Source of the DNA: Meghimatium bilineatum
Taxonomy: Eukaryota; Mollusca; Gastropoda; Stylommatophora; Philomycidae
Reading direction: 5' to 3'
Length of the DNA stretch: 64,000 bases
Assembly: GCA_034231615.1 (NCBI GenBank)
Contig: CM067316.1
Coordinates: forward strand, 29,813,714-29,877,713
Shown here: positions 34,503 through 46,828 of the stretch, in pieces
Numbering within the stretch: the first letter of the stretch is position 1
Layout: every line of letters starts with the position of its first letter
Position numbers and translations under genes: made by a program
Notes under the pieces: generated by a model
The model's database searches: none
What the model saw: the letters and a program-made list of their open reading frames with translations, nothing else
Told to the model about the DNA's origin: nothing

Positions 34503-35847
34503 TTATACACAAATTAGGTCTCTTGCTGTTTAGTACGTCAAAACTCAGTGTTCTATGGCATATTACTGACAAATTGGGTGTACTGCAGCTTACTACACCA
34601 GAAATTGCAGTCTGGACACACGAATTTGGTGTATTCTAGCTTACTACGTTAGAACTCGGTGTATTCTGGCATATTACTCACAAGTTCATTGTTCTGAAAC
34701 TTACTACACTTGAATTGAGTCTATTCTGGCCTATTATACATCATTTCGTAGTAATGCAGCATAATACGTCAGAATACTGTCGTATTACACACAAATTAGG
34801 TCCTGCTGTTTAGTACGTCAAAACTCAGTGTTTTGTGGCATATTACTCACAAATTGGGTGTACTGAAGCTTACTACACTTGAATTGAGTGTATTCTGACT
34901 TGTTACACATGACTGTTGTTTTGCAGATTAATAACTAAGAACACTGGCGAATTATACACAAATTAGGTCTCTTGCTGTTTAGTACGTCAAAACTCAGTGT
35001 TCTATGGCATATTACTCACAAATTGGGTGTACTGCAGCTTACTACACCAGAAATTGCAGTCTGGACACACGAATTTGGTGTATTCTAGCTTACTACGTTA
35101 GAACTCGGTGTATTCTGGCATATTACTCACAAGTTCATTGTTCTGAAGCTTACTACACTTGAATTGAGTCTATTCTGGCCTATTATACATCATTTCGTAG
35201 TAATGCAGCATAATACCTCAGAATAATGTCGTATTACACACAAATTAAGTCTTGCTGTTTAGTACGTCAAAACTCAGTTTTGTGGCATATTACTCACAAA
35301 TTGGGTGTACTGAAGCTTACTACATTTGAATTGAGTGTATTCTGGCCTGCTACACATGACTTCGTTGTTTTGCAGCTTAATAAGAACACTGGCGAATTAT
35401 ACACAAATTAGGTCTCTTGCTGTTTAGTACGTCAAAACTCAGTGTTCTATGGCATATTACTCACAAATTGGGTGTACTGCAGCTTACTACACCAGAAATT
35501 GCAGTCTGGACACACGAATTTGGTGCATTCTAGCTTACTACGTTAGAACTCGGTGTATTCTGGCATATTACTCACAAGTTCATTGTTCTGAAGCTTACTA
35601 CACTTGAATTGAGTCTATTCTGGCATATTATACATCATTTCGTAGTAATGCAGCATAATACGTCAGAATACTGTCGTATTACACACAAATTAGGTCTTGC
35701 TGTTTAGTACGTCAAAACTCAGTGTTTTGTGGCATATTACTCACAAATTGGGTGTACTGAAGCTCACTACATTTGAATTGAGTGTATTCTGGCCTGTTAC
35801 ACATGACTTAGTTGTTTTGCAGCTTAATAACTAAGAACACTGGCGAA
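34503..35847 (+). repeat. HOR units 34503-35847
   Basis: Units: 34503 (449), 34952 (445), 35397 (451). From 34334 to about 35.3 kb this matches 51490 to about 52.4 kb (shared AACGTCGTT-type s13 with GACGTCG, TAATAAATAAG, TCTGAAACTTAC, GGTCCTGC and ACTCAGTTTTGTGG). It marks the changeover from left-family to right-family variants. Confidence 0.8.
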
Positions 35848-36856
35848 TTATACACAAATTAGGTCTCTTGCTGTTTAGTACGTCAAAACTCATTGTTCTA
35901 TTGCATATTACTCACAAATTGTGTGTACTGCAGCTTACTACACCAGAAATTGCAGTCTGGACACACGAATTTGGTGTATTCTAGCTTACTACGTTAGAAC
36001 TCGTTGTATTCTGGCATATTACTCACAAATTGGGTGTACGGAAGCTTACTACACTTGAATTGAGTCTATTCTGGCCTATTATACATCATTTCGTAGTAAT
36101 GCAGCATAATACGTCAGAATACTGTCGTATTACACACAAATTAGGTCTTGCTGTTTAGTACGTCAAAACTCAGTGTTCTATTGCATATTACTCACAAATT
36201 GGGTGTACTGCAGCTTACTACACCAGAAATTGCAGTCTGGACACACGAATTTGGTGTATTCTATCTTACTACGTTAGAACTCGGTGTATTCTGGCATATT
36301 ACTCACAAGTTCATTGTTCTGAAGCTTACTACATAAGAAGTGAGTGTATTCTGGCCTATTATACATCATTTCGTTGTATTGCAGCATAATACGTCAGAAT
36401 ACTGTCGTATTACACACAGATCAGATCTTGCTGTTTAGTACGTCAAAACTCAGTGTTCTATGGCATATTACTCACAAATTGGGTGTACTGCAGCTTAATA
36501 CACCAGAAATTGCAGTCTGGACACACGAATTTGGTGTATTCTAGCTTACTTCGTTAGAACTCGGTGTATTCTGGCATATTACTCACGTTCATTGTTCTGA
36601 AGCTTACTACACATGAATTGAGTCTATTCTGGCCTATTATACATCATTTCGTAGTAATGCAGCATAATACGTCAGAATACTGTTGAATTACACACAAATT
36701 AGGTCTTGTTGTTTAGTACGTCAAAACTCAGTGTTTTGTGGCATATTACTCACAAATTGGGTGTACTGAAGCTTACTACACTTGAATTGAGTGTATTCTG
36801 GCCTGTTACACATGACTTCGTTGTTTTGCAGCTTAATAACTAAGAACACTGGCGAA
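35848..36856 (+). repeat. 1009-bp unit with three A modules (A-A-A-B)
   Basis: 280 + 280 + 278 + 171 bp. A modules follow one another through tails that begin like s9 (GGTCTTGC or GATCAGATCTTGC) and end like s16 (TTCTATTGC or TTCTATGGC). Marks are ATTGTGTGTACTG, GGTGTACGGAAGC, ACATAAGAAGTGAG, ACAGATCAGATC and TATTACTCACGTTC (2 bp lost). Homologous units are at 58113 and 60517. Confidence 0.87.
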
Positions 36857-37923
36857 TTATACACAAATTAGGTCTCTTGCTGTTTAGTACGTCAAAACTC
36901 ATTGTTCTATTGCATATTACTCACAAATTGGGTGTACTGAAGCTTACTACACTTGAATTGAGTGTATTCTGTCTTGTTACACATGACTGTTGTTGTGCAG
37001 CTTAATAACTAAGAACACTGGCTAATTATACACAAATTAGGTCTCTTGCTGTTTAGTACGTCAAAACTCAGTGTTCTATTGCATATTACTCACAAATTGG
37101 GTGTACTGCAGCATACTACACCAGAAATTGCAGTCTGGACACACGAATTTGGTGTATTCTAGCTTACTACGTTAGAACTCGGTGTATTCTGGCATATTAC
37201 TCACAAGTTCATTGTTCTGAAGCTTACTACACTTGAATTGAGTCTATTCTGGCCTATTATACATCATTTCGTAGTAATGCAGCATAATACGTCAGAATAC
37301 TGTCGTATTACACACAAATTAGGTCTTGCTGTTTAGTACGTCAAAACTCAGTGTTTTGTGGCATATTACTCACAAATTGGGTGTACAAGCTTACTACACT
37401 TGAATTGAGTGTATTCTGACTTGTTACACATGACTGTTGTTTTGCAGCTTAATAACTAAGAACACTGGCGAATTATACACAAATTAGGTCTCTTGCTGTT
37501 TAGTACGTCAAAACTCAGTGTTCTATGGCATATTACTCACAAATTGGGTGTACTGCAGCTTACTACTCCAGAAATTGCAGTCTGGACACACGAATTTGGT
37601 GTATTCTAGCTAACTACGTTAGAACTCGGTGTATTCTGTCATATTACTCACACATTCATTGTTCTGAAGCTTACTACACTTGAATTGAGTCTATTCTGGC
37701 CTATTATACATCATTTCATAGTAATGCAGCATAATACGTCAGAATACTGTCGTATTACACACAAATTAGGTCTTGCTGTTTAGTACGTCAAAACTCAGTG
37801 TTTTGTGGCATATTACTCACAAATTGGGTGTACTGAAGCTTACTACACTTGAATTGAGTGTATTCTGGCCTGTTACACATGACTTCGTTGTTTTGGAGCT
37901 TAATAACTAAGAACACTGGTTAA

Positions 37924-38205
37924 TTATACACAAATTAGGTCTCTTGCTGTTTAGTACGTCAAAACTCCGTGTTCTATGGCATATTACTCACAAATTGGGT
38001 GTACTGCAGCTTACTACACCAGAAATTGCAGTCTGGACACACGAATTGGGTGTATTCCAGTTTAGTACGCCAAAAATCGTTGTATTCTGGCATATTACTC
38101 ACAAATTCATTGTACTGAAGCATACTACACTAGAATTGAGTGTATTCTGGCCTGTTACACATGACTTAATTGTTTTGCAGCTTAATAACTAAGAACACTG
38201 GCGAA
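37924..38205 (+). repeat. 282-bp chimeric unit, right subtype
   Basis: Like 692 (CCGTGTTC, GAAGCATAC, CACATGAC). Private changes are GCCAAAAATCG in the chimeric monomer and GACTTAATTG in s13. Confidence 0.88.
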
Positions 38206-39103
38206 TTATACACAAATTAGGTCTCTTGCTGTTTAGTACGTCAAAACTCAGTGTTCTATGGCATATTACTGACAAATTGGGTGTACTGCAGCTTACTACA
38301 CCAGAAATTGCAGTCTGGACACACGAATTTGGTGTATTCTAGCTTACTACGTTAGAACTCGGTGTATTCTGGCATATTACTCACAAGTTCATTGTTCTGA
38401 AGCTTACTACTATTGAATTGAGTCTATTCTGGCCTATTATACATCATTTCGTAGTAATGCAGCAAAATACGTCAGAATACTGTCGTATTACACACATTAG
38501 GTCTTGCTGTTTAGTACGTCAAAACTGAGTGTTTTGTGGCATATTACTCACAAATTGGGTGTACTGAAGCTTACTACACTTGAATTGAGAGTATTCTGGC
38601 CTGTTACACATGACTTCGTTGTTTTGCAGCTTAATAACTAAGAACACTGGCGAATTATACACAAATTAGGTCTCTTGCTGTTTAGTACATCAAAACTCAG
38701 TGTTCTATTGCATATTACTCACATATTGGGTGTACTGCAGCTTACTACACCAGAAATTGCAGTCTGGACACACGAATTTGGTGTATTCTAGCTTACTACG
38801 TTAGAACTCGGTGTATTCTGGCATATTACTCACAAGTTCATTGTTCTGAAGCTTACTACACTTGAATTGAGTCGATTCTGGCATATTATACATCATTTCG
38901 TTTTAATGCAGCATAATACGTCAGAATACTGTCGTATTACACACAAATTAGGTCCTGCTGTTTAGTACGTCAAAACTCAGTGTTTTGTGGCATATTACTC
39001 ACAAATTGGGTGTACTGAAGCTTACTACACTTGAATTGAGTGTATTCTGACTTGTTACACATGACTGTTTTTTTGCAGCTTAATAACTAAGAACACTGGC
39101 GAA

Positions 39104-39458
39104 TTATACACAAATTATGTCTCTTGCTGTTTAGTACGTCAAAACTCAGTGTTCTATGGCATATTACTCACAAATTGGGTGTACTGCAGCTTACTACACC
39201 AGAAATTGCAGTCTGGACACACGAATTTGGTGTATTCTAGCTTACTACGTTAGAACTCGGTGTATTCTGGCATATTACTCACAAGTTCATTGTTCTGAAG
39301 CTTACTACACTTGAATTGAGTCTATTCTGGCCTATTATACATCATTTCGTAGTAATGCAGCATAATACGTCAGAATAATGTCGTATTATAGAGTGTATTC
39401 TGGCCTTTTACACATGACTTCGTTGTTTTGCAGCTTAATAACTAAGAACACTGGCGAA
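39104..39458 (+). repeat. 355-bp deletion unit (s9 joined to s12)
   Basis: A 96-bp loss relative to the 451-bp unit. From 39384, s9 begins TATTA and runs directly into TAGAGTGTATTCTGGCC of s12; s10 and s11 are gone. The following s13 begins TTTTACACATGAC. The same junction recurs at 42381, so the deletion happened once and was then copied. Confidence 0.87.
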
Positions 39459-39909
39459 TTATACACAAATTAGGTCTCTTGCTGTTCAGTACGTCAAAAC
39501 TCAGTGTTCTATGGCATATTACTCACAAATTGGGTGTACTGCAGCTTACTACACCAGAAATTGCAGTCTGGACACACGAATTTGGTGTATTCTAGCTTAC
39601 TACGTTAGAACTCGGTGTATTCTGGCATATTACTCACAAGTTCATTGTTCTGAAGCTTACTACATAAGAAGTGAGTGTATTCTGGCCTATTATACATCAT
39701 TTCGTTGTATTGCAGCATAATACGTCAGAATACTGTCGTATTACACACAGATCAGATCTTGCTGTTTAGTACGTCAAAACTCAGTGTTCTATGGCATATT
39801 ACTCACAAATTGGGTGTACTGCAGCTTACTACACTTGAATTGAGTGTATTCTGGCCTGTTACACATGACTTCGTTGTTTTGGAGCTTAATAACTAAGAAC
39901 ACTGGTTAA

Positions 39910-40191
39910 TTATACACAAATTAGGTCTCTTGCTGTTTAGTACGTCCAAACTCCGTGTTCTATGGCATATTACTCACAAATTGGGTGTACTGCAGCTTAC
40001 TACACCAGAAATTGCAGTCTGGACACACGAATTGGGTGTATTCCAGTTTAGTACGCCAAAACTCGTTGTATTCTGGCATATTACTCACAAATTCATTGTA
40101 CTGAAGCATACTACACTAGAATTGAGTGTATTCTGGCCTGTTACACATGACTTCGTTGTTTTGCAGCTTAATAACTAAGAACACTGGCGAA
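39910..40191 (+). repeat. 282-bp chimeric unit, right subtype
   Basis: As 692, with GTACGTCCAAACTCC in s16. Preceded by the TTTGGAGCTT form of s13 and ACACTGGTTAATTA form of s14, also seen before 37924 and 41819. Confidence 0.88.
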
Positions 40192-41818
40192 TTATACACA
40201 AATTAGGTCTCTTGCTGTTTAGTACGTCAAAACTCAGTGTTCTATGGCATATTACTGACAAATTGGGTGTACTGCAGCTTACTACACCAGAAATTGCAGT
40301 CTGGACACACGAATTTGGTGTATTCTAGCTTACTACGTTAGAACTCGGTGTATTCTGGCATATTACTCACAAGTTCATTGTTCTGAAGCTTACTACTATT
40401 GAATTGAGTCTATTCTGGCCTATTATACATCATTTCGTAGTAATGCAGCATAATACGTCAGAATACTGTCGTATTACACACAAATTAGGTCTTGCTGTTT
40501 AGTACGTCAAAACTCAGTGTTTTGTGGCATATTACTCACAAATTGGGTGTACTGCAGCTTACTACACCAGAAATTGCAGTCTGGACACACGAATTTAGTG
40601 TATTCTAGCTTACTACGTTAGAACTCGGTGTATTCTGGCATATTACTCACGTTCATTGTTCTGAAGCTTACTACACATGAATTGGTTCTATTCTGGCCTA
40701 TTATACATCATTTCGTAGTAATGCAGCATAATACGTCAGAATACTGTCGTATTACACACAAATTAGGTCTTGCTGTTTAGTACGTCAAAACTCAGTGTTT
40801 TGTGGCATATTACTCACAAATTGGGTGTACTGAAGCTTACTACACTTGAATTGAGTGTATTCTGGCCTGTTACACATGACTTCGTTGTTTTGCAGCTTAA
40901 TAACTAAGAACACTGGCGAATTATACACAAATTAGGTCTCTTGCTGTTTAGTACGTCAAAACTCAGTGTTCTATTGCATATTACTCACAAATTGGGTGTA
41001 CTGCAGCTTACTACACCAGAAATTGCAGTCTGGACACACGAATTTGGTGTATTCTAGCTTACTACGTTAGAACTCGGTGTATTCTGGCATATTACTCACA
41101 AGTTCATTGTTCTGAAGCTTACTACACTTGAATTGAGTCTATTCTGGCCTATTATACATCATTTCGTAGTAATGCAGCATAATACGTCAGAATACTGTCG
41201 TATTACACACAAATTAGGTCTTGCTGTATAGTACGTCAAAACTCAGTGTTTTGTGGCATATTACTCACAAATTGGGTGTACAAGCTTACTACACTTGAAT
41301 TTAGTGTATTCTGACTTGTTACACATGACTGTTGTTTTGCAGCTTAATAACTAAGAACACTGGCGAATTATACACAAATTAGGTCTCTTGCTGTTTAGTA
41401 CGTCAAAACTCAGTGTTCTATGGCCTATTACACACAAATTGGGTGTACTGCAGCTTACTACTCCATAAATTGCAGTCTGGACACACGAATTTGGTGTATT
41501 CTAGCTAACTACGTTAGAACTCGGTGTATTCTGTCATATTACTCACACATTCATTGTTCTGAAGCTTACTACACTTGAATTGAGTCTATTCTGGCCTATT
41601 ATACATCATTTCATAGTAATGCAGCATAATACGTCAGAATACTGTCGTATTACACACAAATTAGGTCTTGCTGTTTAGTACGTCAAAACTGAGTGTTTTG
41701 TGGCATATTACTCACAAATTGGGTGTACTGAAGCTTACTACACTTGAATTGAGTGTATTCTGGCCTGTTACACATGACTTCGTTGTTTTGGAGCTTAATA
41801 ACTAAGAACACTGGTTAA

Positions 41819-42100
41819 TTATACACAAATTGGGTCTCTTGCTGTTTAGTACGTCAAAACTCCGTGTTCTATGGCATATTACTCACAAATTGGGTGTACT
41901 GCAGATTACTACACCAGAAATTGCAGTCTGGACACACGAATTTGGTGTATTCTAGCTTACTACGTTAGAACTCGTTGTATTCTGGCATATTACTCACAAA
42001 TTCATTGTACTGAAGCATACTACACTAGAATTGAGTGTATTCTGGCCTGTTACACATGACTTCGTTGTTTTGCAGCTTAATAACTAAGAACACTGGCGAA
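41819..42100 (+). repeat. 282-bp unit with ordinary s3/s4 inside right-subtype flanks
   Basis: Flanks are those of the right-subtype chimeric units (CCGTGTTC in s16, GTACTGAAGCATAC in s5, CACATGAC in s13). Between about 41936 and 41975, however, the short s3 and chimeric 31-mer are replaced by normal s3 and s4 (TTGGTGTATTCTAGC, TACGTTAGAACTCG), and CGTTGTATTC of the chimera resumes. A short patch of template switching is the simplest reading. Confidence 0.82.
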
Positions 42101-42455
42101 TTATACACAAATTAGGTCTCTTGCTGTTTAGTACGTCAAAACTCAGTGTTCTATGGCATATTACTGACAAATTGGGTGTACTTCAGCTTACTACACCAGA
42201 AATTGCAGTCTGGACACACGAATTTGGTGTATTCTAGCTTACTACGTTAGAACTCGGTGTATTCTGGCATATTACTCACAAGTTCATTGTTCTGAAGCTT
42301 ACTACTATTGAATTGAGTCTATTCTGGCCTATTATACATCATTTCGTAGTAATGCAGCATAGTACGTCAGAATAATGTCGTATTATAGAGTGTATTCTGG
42401 CCTTTTACACATGACTTCGTTGTTTTGCAGCTTAATAACTAAGAACACTGGCGAA
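42101..42455 (+). repeat. 355-bp deletion unit, second copy
   Basis: Same s9-to-s12 junction as 39384 (TATTATAGAGTG at 42381) and the same TTTTACACATGAC. It has CTACTATTGAATTG in s6 and CATAGTACGTC in s8, so the surrounding unit differs from the first copy. Confidence 0.87.
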
Positions 42456-43635
42456 TTATACACAAATTAGGTCTCTTGCTGTTCAGTACGTCAAAACTCA
42501 GTGTTCTATGGCATATTACTCACAAATTGGGTGTACTGCAGCTTACTACACCAGAAATTGCAGTCTGGACACACGAATTTTGTGCATTCTACCTTACTAC
42601 GTTAGAACTCGGTGTATTCTGGCATATTACTCCCAAGTTAATTGTTCTGAAGCTTACTACATAAGAAGTGAGTGTATTCTGGCCTATTATACATCATTTC
42701 GTTGTATTGCAGCATAATACGTCAGAATACTGTCGTATTACACACAGATCAGATCTTGCTGTTTAGTACGTCAAAACTCAGTGTTCTATGGCATATTACT
42801 CACAAATTGGGTGTACTGCAGCTTACTACACCAGAAATTGCAGTCTGGACACACGAATTTGGTGTATTCTAGCTTACTACGTTAGAACTCGGTGTATTCT
42901 GGCATATTACTCACGTTCATTGTTCTGAAGCTTACTACACATGAATTGAGTCTATTCTGGCCTATTATACATCATTTCGTAGTAATGCAGCATAATACGT
43001 CAGAATACTGTCGTATTACACACAAATTAGGTCTTGCTGTTTAGTACGTCAAAACTCAGTGTTTTGTGGCATATTACTCACAAATTGGGTGTACTGAAGC
43101 TTACTACACTTGAATTGAGTGTATTCTGGCCTGTTACACATGACTTCGTTGTTTTGCAGCTTAATAACTAAGAACACTGGCGAATTATACACAAATTAGG
43201 TCTCTTGCTGTTTAGTACGTCAAAACTCAGTGTTCTATTGCATATTACTGACAAATTGGGTGTACTGCAGCTTACTACACCAGAAATTGCAGTCTGGACA
43301 CACGAATTTGGTGTATTCTAGCTTACTACGTTAGAACTCGGTGTATTCTGGCATATTACTCACAAGTTCATTGTTCTGAAGCTTACTACACTTGAATTGA
43401 GTATATTCTGGCATATTATACATCATTTCATTTTAATGCAGCATAATACGTCAGAATACTGTCGTATTACACACAAATTAGGTCTTGCTGTTTAGTACGT
43501 CAAAACTCAGTGTTTTGTGGCATATTACTCACAAATTGGGTGTACTGAAGCTTACTACATTTGAATTGAGTGTATTCTGGCCTGTTACACATGACTTCGT
43601 TGTTTTGCAGCTTAATAACTAAGAACACTGGCGAA

Positions 43636-44081
43636 TTATACACAAATTAGGTCTCTTGCTGTTTAGTACGTCAAATTGTTCTATTGCATATTACTCACAA
43701 ATTGGGTGTACTGCAGCTTACTACACCAGAAATTGCAGTCTGGACACACGAATTTGGTGTATTCTAGCTTACTACGTTAGAACTCGGTGTATTCTGGCAT
43801 ATTACTCACAAGTTCATTGTTCTGAAGCTTACTACACTTGGATTGAGTCTATTCTGGCCTATTATACATCATGTCGTAGTAATGCAGCAAAATACGTCAG
43901 AATACTGTCGTATTACACACAAATTAGGTCTTGCTGTTTAGTACGTCAAAACTGAGTGTTTTGTGGCATATTACTCACAAAATGGGTGTACTGAAGCTTA
44001 CTACACTTGAATTGAGTTTATTCTGGCCTGTTACACATGACTTCGTTGTTTTCCAGCTTAATAACTAAGAACACTGGCGAA
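43636..44081 (+). repeat. 446-bp unit with 5-bp loss in s16
   Basis: GTACGTCAAATTGTTC replaces GTACGTCAAAACTCATTGTTC. The change moves the reading frame, so s16 through s9 stay open for 99 codons in one frame. Four units carry it (43636, 45598, 48011, 50875), one per cassette, so it marks the cassette family. Confidence 0.85.
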
Positions 44082-44419
44082 TTATACACAAATTAGGTAT
44101 CTTGCTGTTTAGTACGTCAAAACTCATTGTTCTATTGCATATTACTCACAAATTGGGTGTACTGAAGCTTACTACACTTGAATTGAGTGTATTCTGACTT
44201 GTTACACATGACTGTTGTTTTGCAGCTTAATAACTAAGAACACTGGCGAATTACAGACAAAGTAGGTCTTGCTGTTTAGTATGTGAAAACTCAGTGTTTT
44301 GTGGCATATTATTCACAAATTGGGTGTAATGAAGCTTACTACATTTGAATTGAGTGTATTCTGGCCTGTTACACATGACGTCGTTGTTTTGCAGCTTAAT
44401 AAATAAGAACACTGGCGAA
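44082..44419 (+). repeat. Tandem pair of 169-bp B units
   Basis: Two short units in direct succession. The second starts TTACAGACAAAGTAGG and passes through GTATGTGAAAACTC and GTTTTGTGGC into TGAAGC (s11), so B follows B without module A. Equivalent pairs are at 46044, 48457 and 51321, and related pairs at 32651, 56541 and 57328. Confidence 0.83.
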
Positions 44420-44868
44420 TTATACACAAATTAGGTCTCTTGCTGTTTAGTACGTCAAAACTCAGTGTTCTATGGCATATTACTGACAAATTGGGTGTAC
44501 TGCAGCTTACTACACCAGAAATTGCAGTCTGGACACACGAATTTGGTGTATTCTAGCTTACTACGTTAGAACTCGGTGTATTCTGGCATATTACTCACGT
44601 TCATTGTTCTGAAGCTTACTACACATGAATTGAGTCTATTCTGGCCTATTATACATCATTTCGTAGTAATGCAGCATAATACGTCAGAATACTGTTGTAT
44701 TACACACAAATTAGGTCTTGCTGTTTAGTACGTCAAAACTCAGTGTTTTGTGGCATATTACTCACAAATTGGGTGTACTGAAGCTTACTACACTTGAATT
44801 GAGTGTATTCTGGCCTGTTACACATGACTTCGTTGTTTTGCAGCTTAATAACTAAGAACACTGGCGAA

Positions 44869-46828
44869 TTATACACAAATTAGGTCTCTTGCTGTTTAGT
44901 ACGTCAAAACTCAGTGTTCTATTGCATATTACTGACAAATTGGGTGTACTGCAGCTTACTACACCAGAAATTGCAGTCTGGACACACGAATTTGGTGTAT
45001 TCTAGCTTACTACGTTAGAACTCGGTGTATTCTGGCATATTACTCACAAGTTCATTGTTCTGAAGCTTACTACATAAGAAGTGAGTGTATTCTGGCCTAT
45101 TATACATCATTTCGTTGTATTGCAGCATAATACGTCAGAATACTGTCGTATTACACACAGATCAGATCTTGCTGTTTAGTACGTCAAAACTCCGTGTTCT
45201 ATGGCATATTACTCACAAATTGGGTGTACTGCAGCTTACTACACCAGAAATTGCAGTCTGGACACACGAATTTGGTGTATTCTAGCTTACTACGTTAGAA
45301 CTCGGTGTATTCTGGCATATTACTCACGTTCATTGTTCTGAAGCTTACTACACATGAATTGAGTCTATTCTGGCCTATTATACATCATTTCGTAGTAATG
45401 CAGCATAATACGTCAGAATACTGTCGTATTACACACAAATTAGGTCTTGCTGTTTAGTACGTCAAAACTCAGTGTTTTGTGGCATATTACTCACAAATTG
45501 GGTGTACTGAAGCTTACTACACTTGAATTGAGTGTATTCTGGCCTGTTACACATGACTTCGTTGTTTTGCAGCTTAATAACTAAGAACACTGGCGAATTA
45601 TACACAAATTAGGTCTCTTGCTGTTTAGTACGTCAAATTGTTCTATTGCATATTACTCACAAATTGGGTGTACTGCAGCTTACTACACCAGAAATTGCAG
45701 TCTGGACACACGAATTTGGTGTATTCTAGCTTACTACGTTAGAACTCGGTGTATTCTGGCATATTACTCACAAGTTCATTGTTCTGAAGCTTACTACACT
45801 TGGATTGAGTCTATTCTGGCCTATTATACATCATGTCGTAGTAATGCAGCAAAATACGTCAGAATACTGTCGTATTACACACAAATTAGGTCTTGCTGTT
45901 TAGTACGTCAAAACTGAGTGTTTTGTGGCATATTACTCACAAAATGGGTGTACTGAAGCTTACTACACTTGAATTGAGTTTATTCTGGCCTGTTACACAT
46001 GACTTCGTTGTTTTCCAGCTTAATAACTAAGAACACTGGCGAATTATACACAAATTAGGTCTCTTGCTGTTTAGTACGTCAAAACTCATTGTTCTATTGC
46101 ATATTACTCACAAATTGGGTGTACTGAAGCTTACTACACTTGAATTGAGTGTATTCTGACTTGTTACACATGACTGTTGTTTTGCAGCTTAATAACTAAG
46201 AACACTGGCGAATTACAGACAAAATAGGTCTTGCTGTTTAGTATGTGAAAACTCAGTGTTTTGTGGCATATTATTCACAAATTGGGTGTAATGAAGCTTA
46301 CTACATTTGAATTGAGTGTATTCTGGCCTGTTACACATGACTGTTGTTTTGCAGCTTAATAAATAAGAACACTGGCGAATTATACACAAATTAGGTCTCT
46401 TGCTGTTTAGTACGTCAAAACTCAGTGTTCTATGGCATATTACTGACAAATTGGGTGTACTGCAGCTTACTACACCAGAAATTGCAGTCTGGACACACGA
46501 ATTTGGTGTATTCTAGCTTACTACGTTAGAACTCGGTGTATTCTGGCATATTACTCACGTTCATTGTTCTGAAACTTACTACACATGAATTGAGTCTATT
46601 CTGGCCTATTATACATCATTTCGTAGTAATGCAGCATAATACGTCAGAATACTGTCGTATTACACACAAATTAGGTCTTGCTGTTTAGTACGTCAAAACT
46701 CAGTGTTTTGTGGCATATTACTCACAAATTGGGTGTACTGAAGCTTACTACACTTGAATTGAGTGTATTCTGGCCTGTTACACATGACTTCGTTGTTTTG
46801 CAGCTTAATAACTAAGAACACTGGCGAA
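44869..46828 (+). repeat. 1960-bp cassette, copy 2
   Basis: Units: 44869 (729), 45598 (446), 46044 (169), 46213 (167), 46380 (449). Lacks the 451-bp unit with CATTTCATTTTAATGC. 46213 has GACAAAATAGG where the sister cassettes have GACAAAGTAGG, and GACTGTTG instead of GACGTCGTTG. Confidence 0.85.

Larger units (their letters stand above)
36857..40920 (+). repeat. HOR units 36857-40920, first 3895-bp period
   Basis: Units: 36857 (169), 37026 (447), 37473 (451), 37924 (282), 38206 (449), 38655 (449), 39104 (355), 39459 (451), 39910 (282), 40192 (729). The first units repeat from 40921 with a 3895-bp shift (shared GTACAAGCTT, CTAACTACG, ACTCACACATTC). 40192 is A-A-B with TATTACTCACGTTC in its second A. 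Confidence 0.82.
40921..42455 (+). repeat. HOR units 40921-42455, second 3895-bp period
   Basis: Units: 40921 (447), 41368 (451), 41819 (282), 42101 (355). Corresponds to 37026-38205, after which it jumps to the 355-bp unit. 41368 has TCTATGGCCTATTACACAC and ACTCCATAAATTG. Confidence 0.8.
42456..44868 (+). repeat. 2413-bp cassette, copy 1
   Basis: Units: 42456 (729), 43185 (451), 43636 (446), 44082 (169), 44251 (169), 44420 (449). Marks in order: GAATTTTGTGCATTCTACC, ACATAAGAAGTGAG, ACAGATCAGATC, CATTTCATTTTAATGC, GTACGTCAAATTGTTC (5 bp lost from s16), GAATTACAGACAAAGTAGG and TAATAAATAAG. Each later cassette repeats this order with indels of whole modules. Confidence 0.87.

Noticed and set aside
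34334-35847. A single sharp boundary between two arrays at about 34-35 kb
   Set aside because: Variant families change around here, but blocks of each family also occur on the other side (1-1424 and 53448-54636), so the window is a mosaic rather than two joined arrays.
46213-46449. Minus-strand open frame of 78 codons
   Set aside because: It lies entirely within ordinary repeat units (46213 and 46380) and exists only because of local indels. Sister cassettes with almost the same sequence do not keep it.
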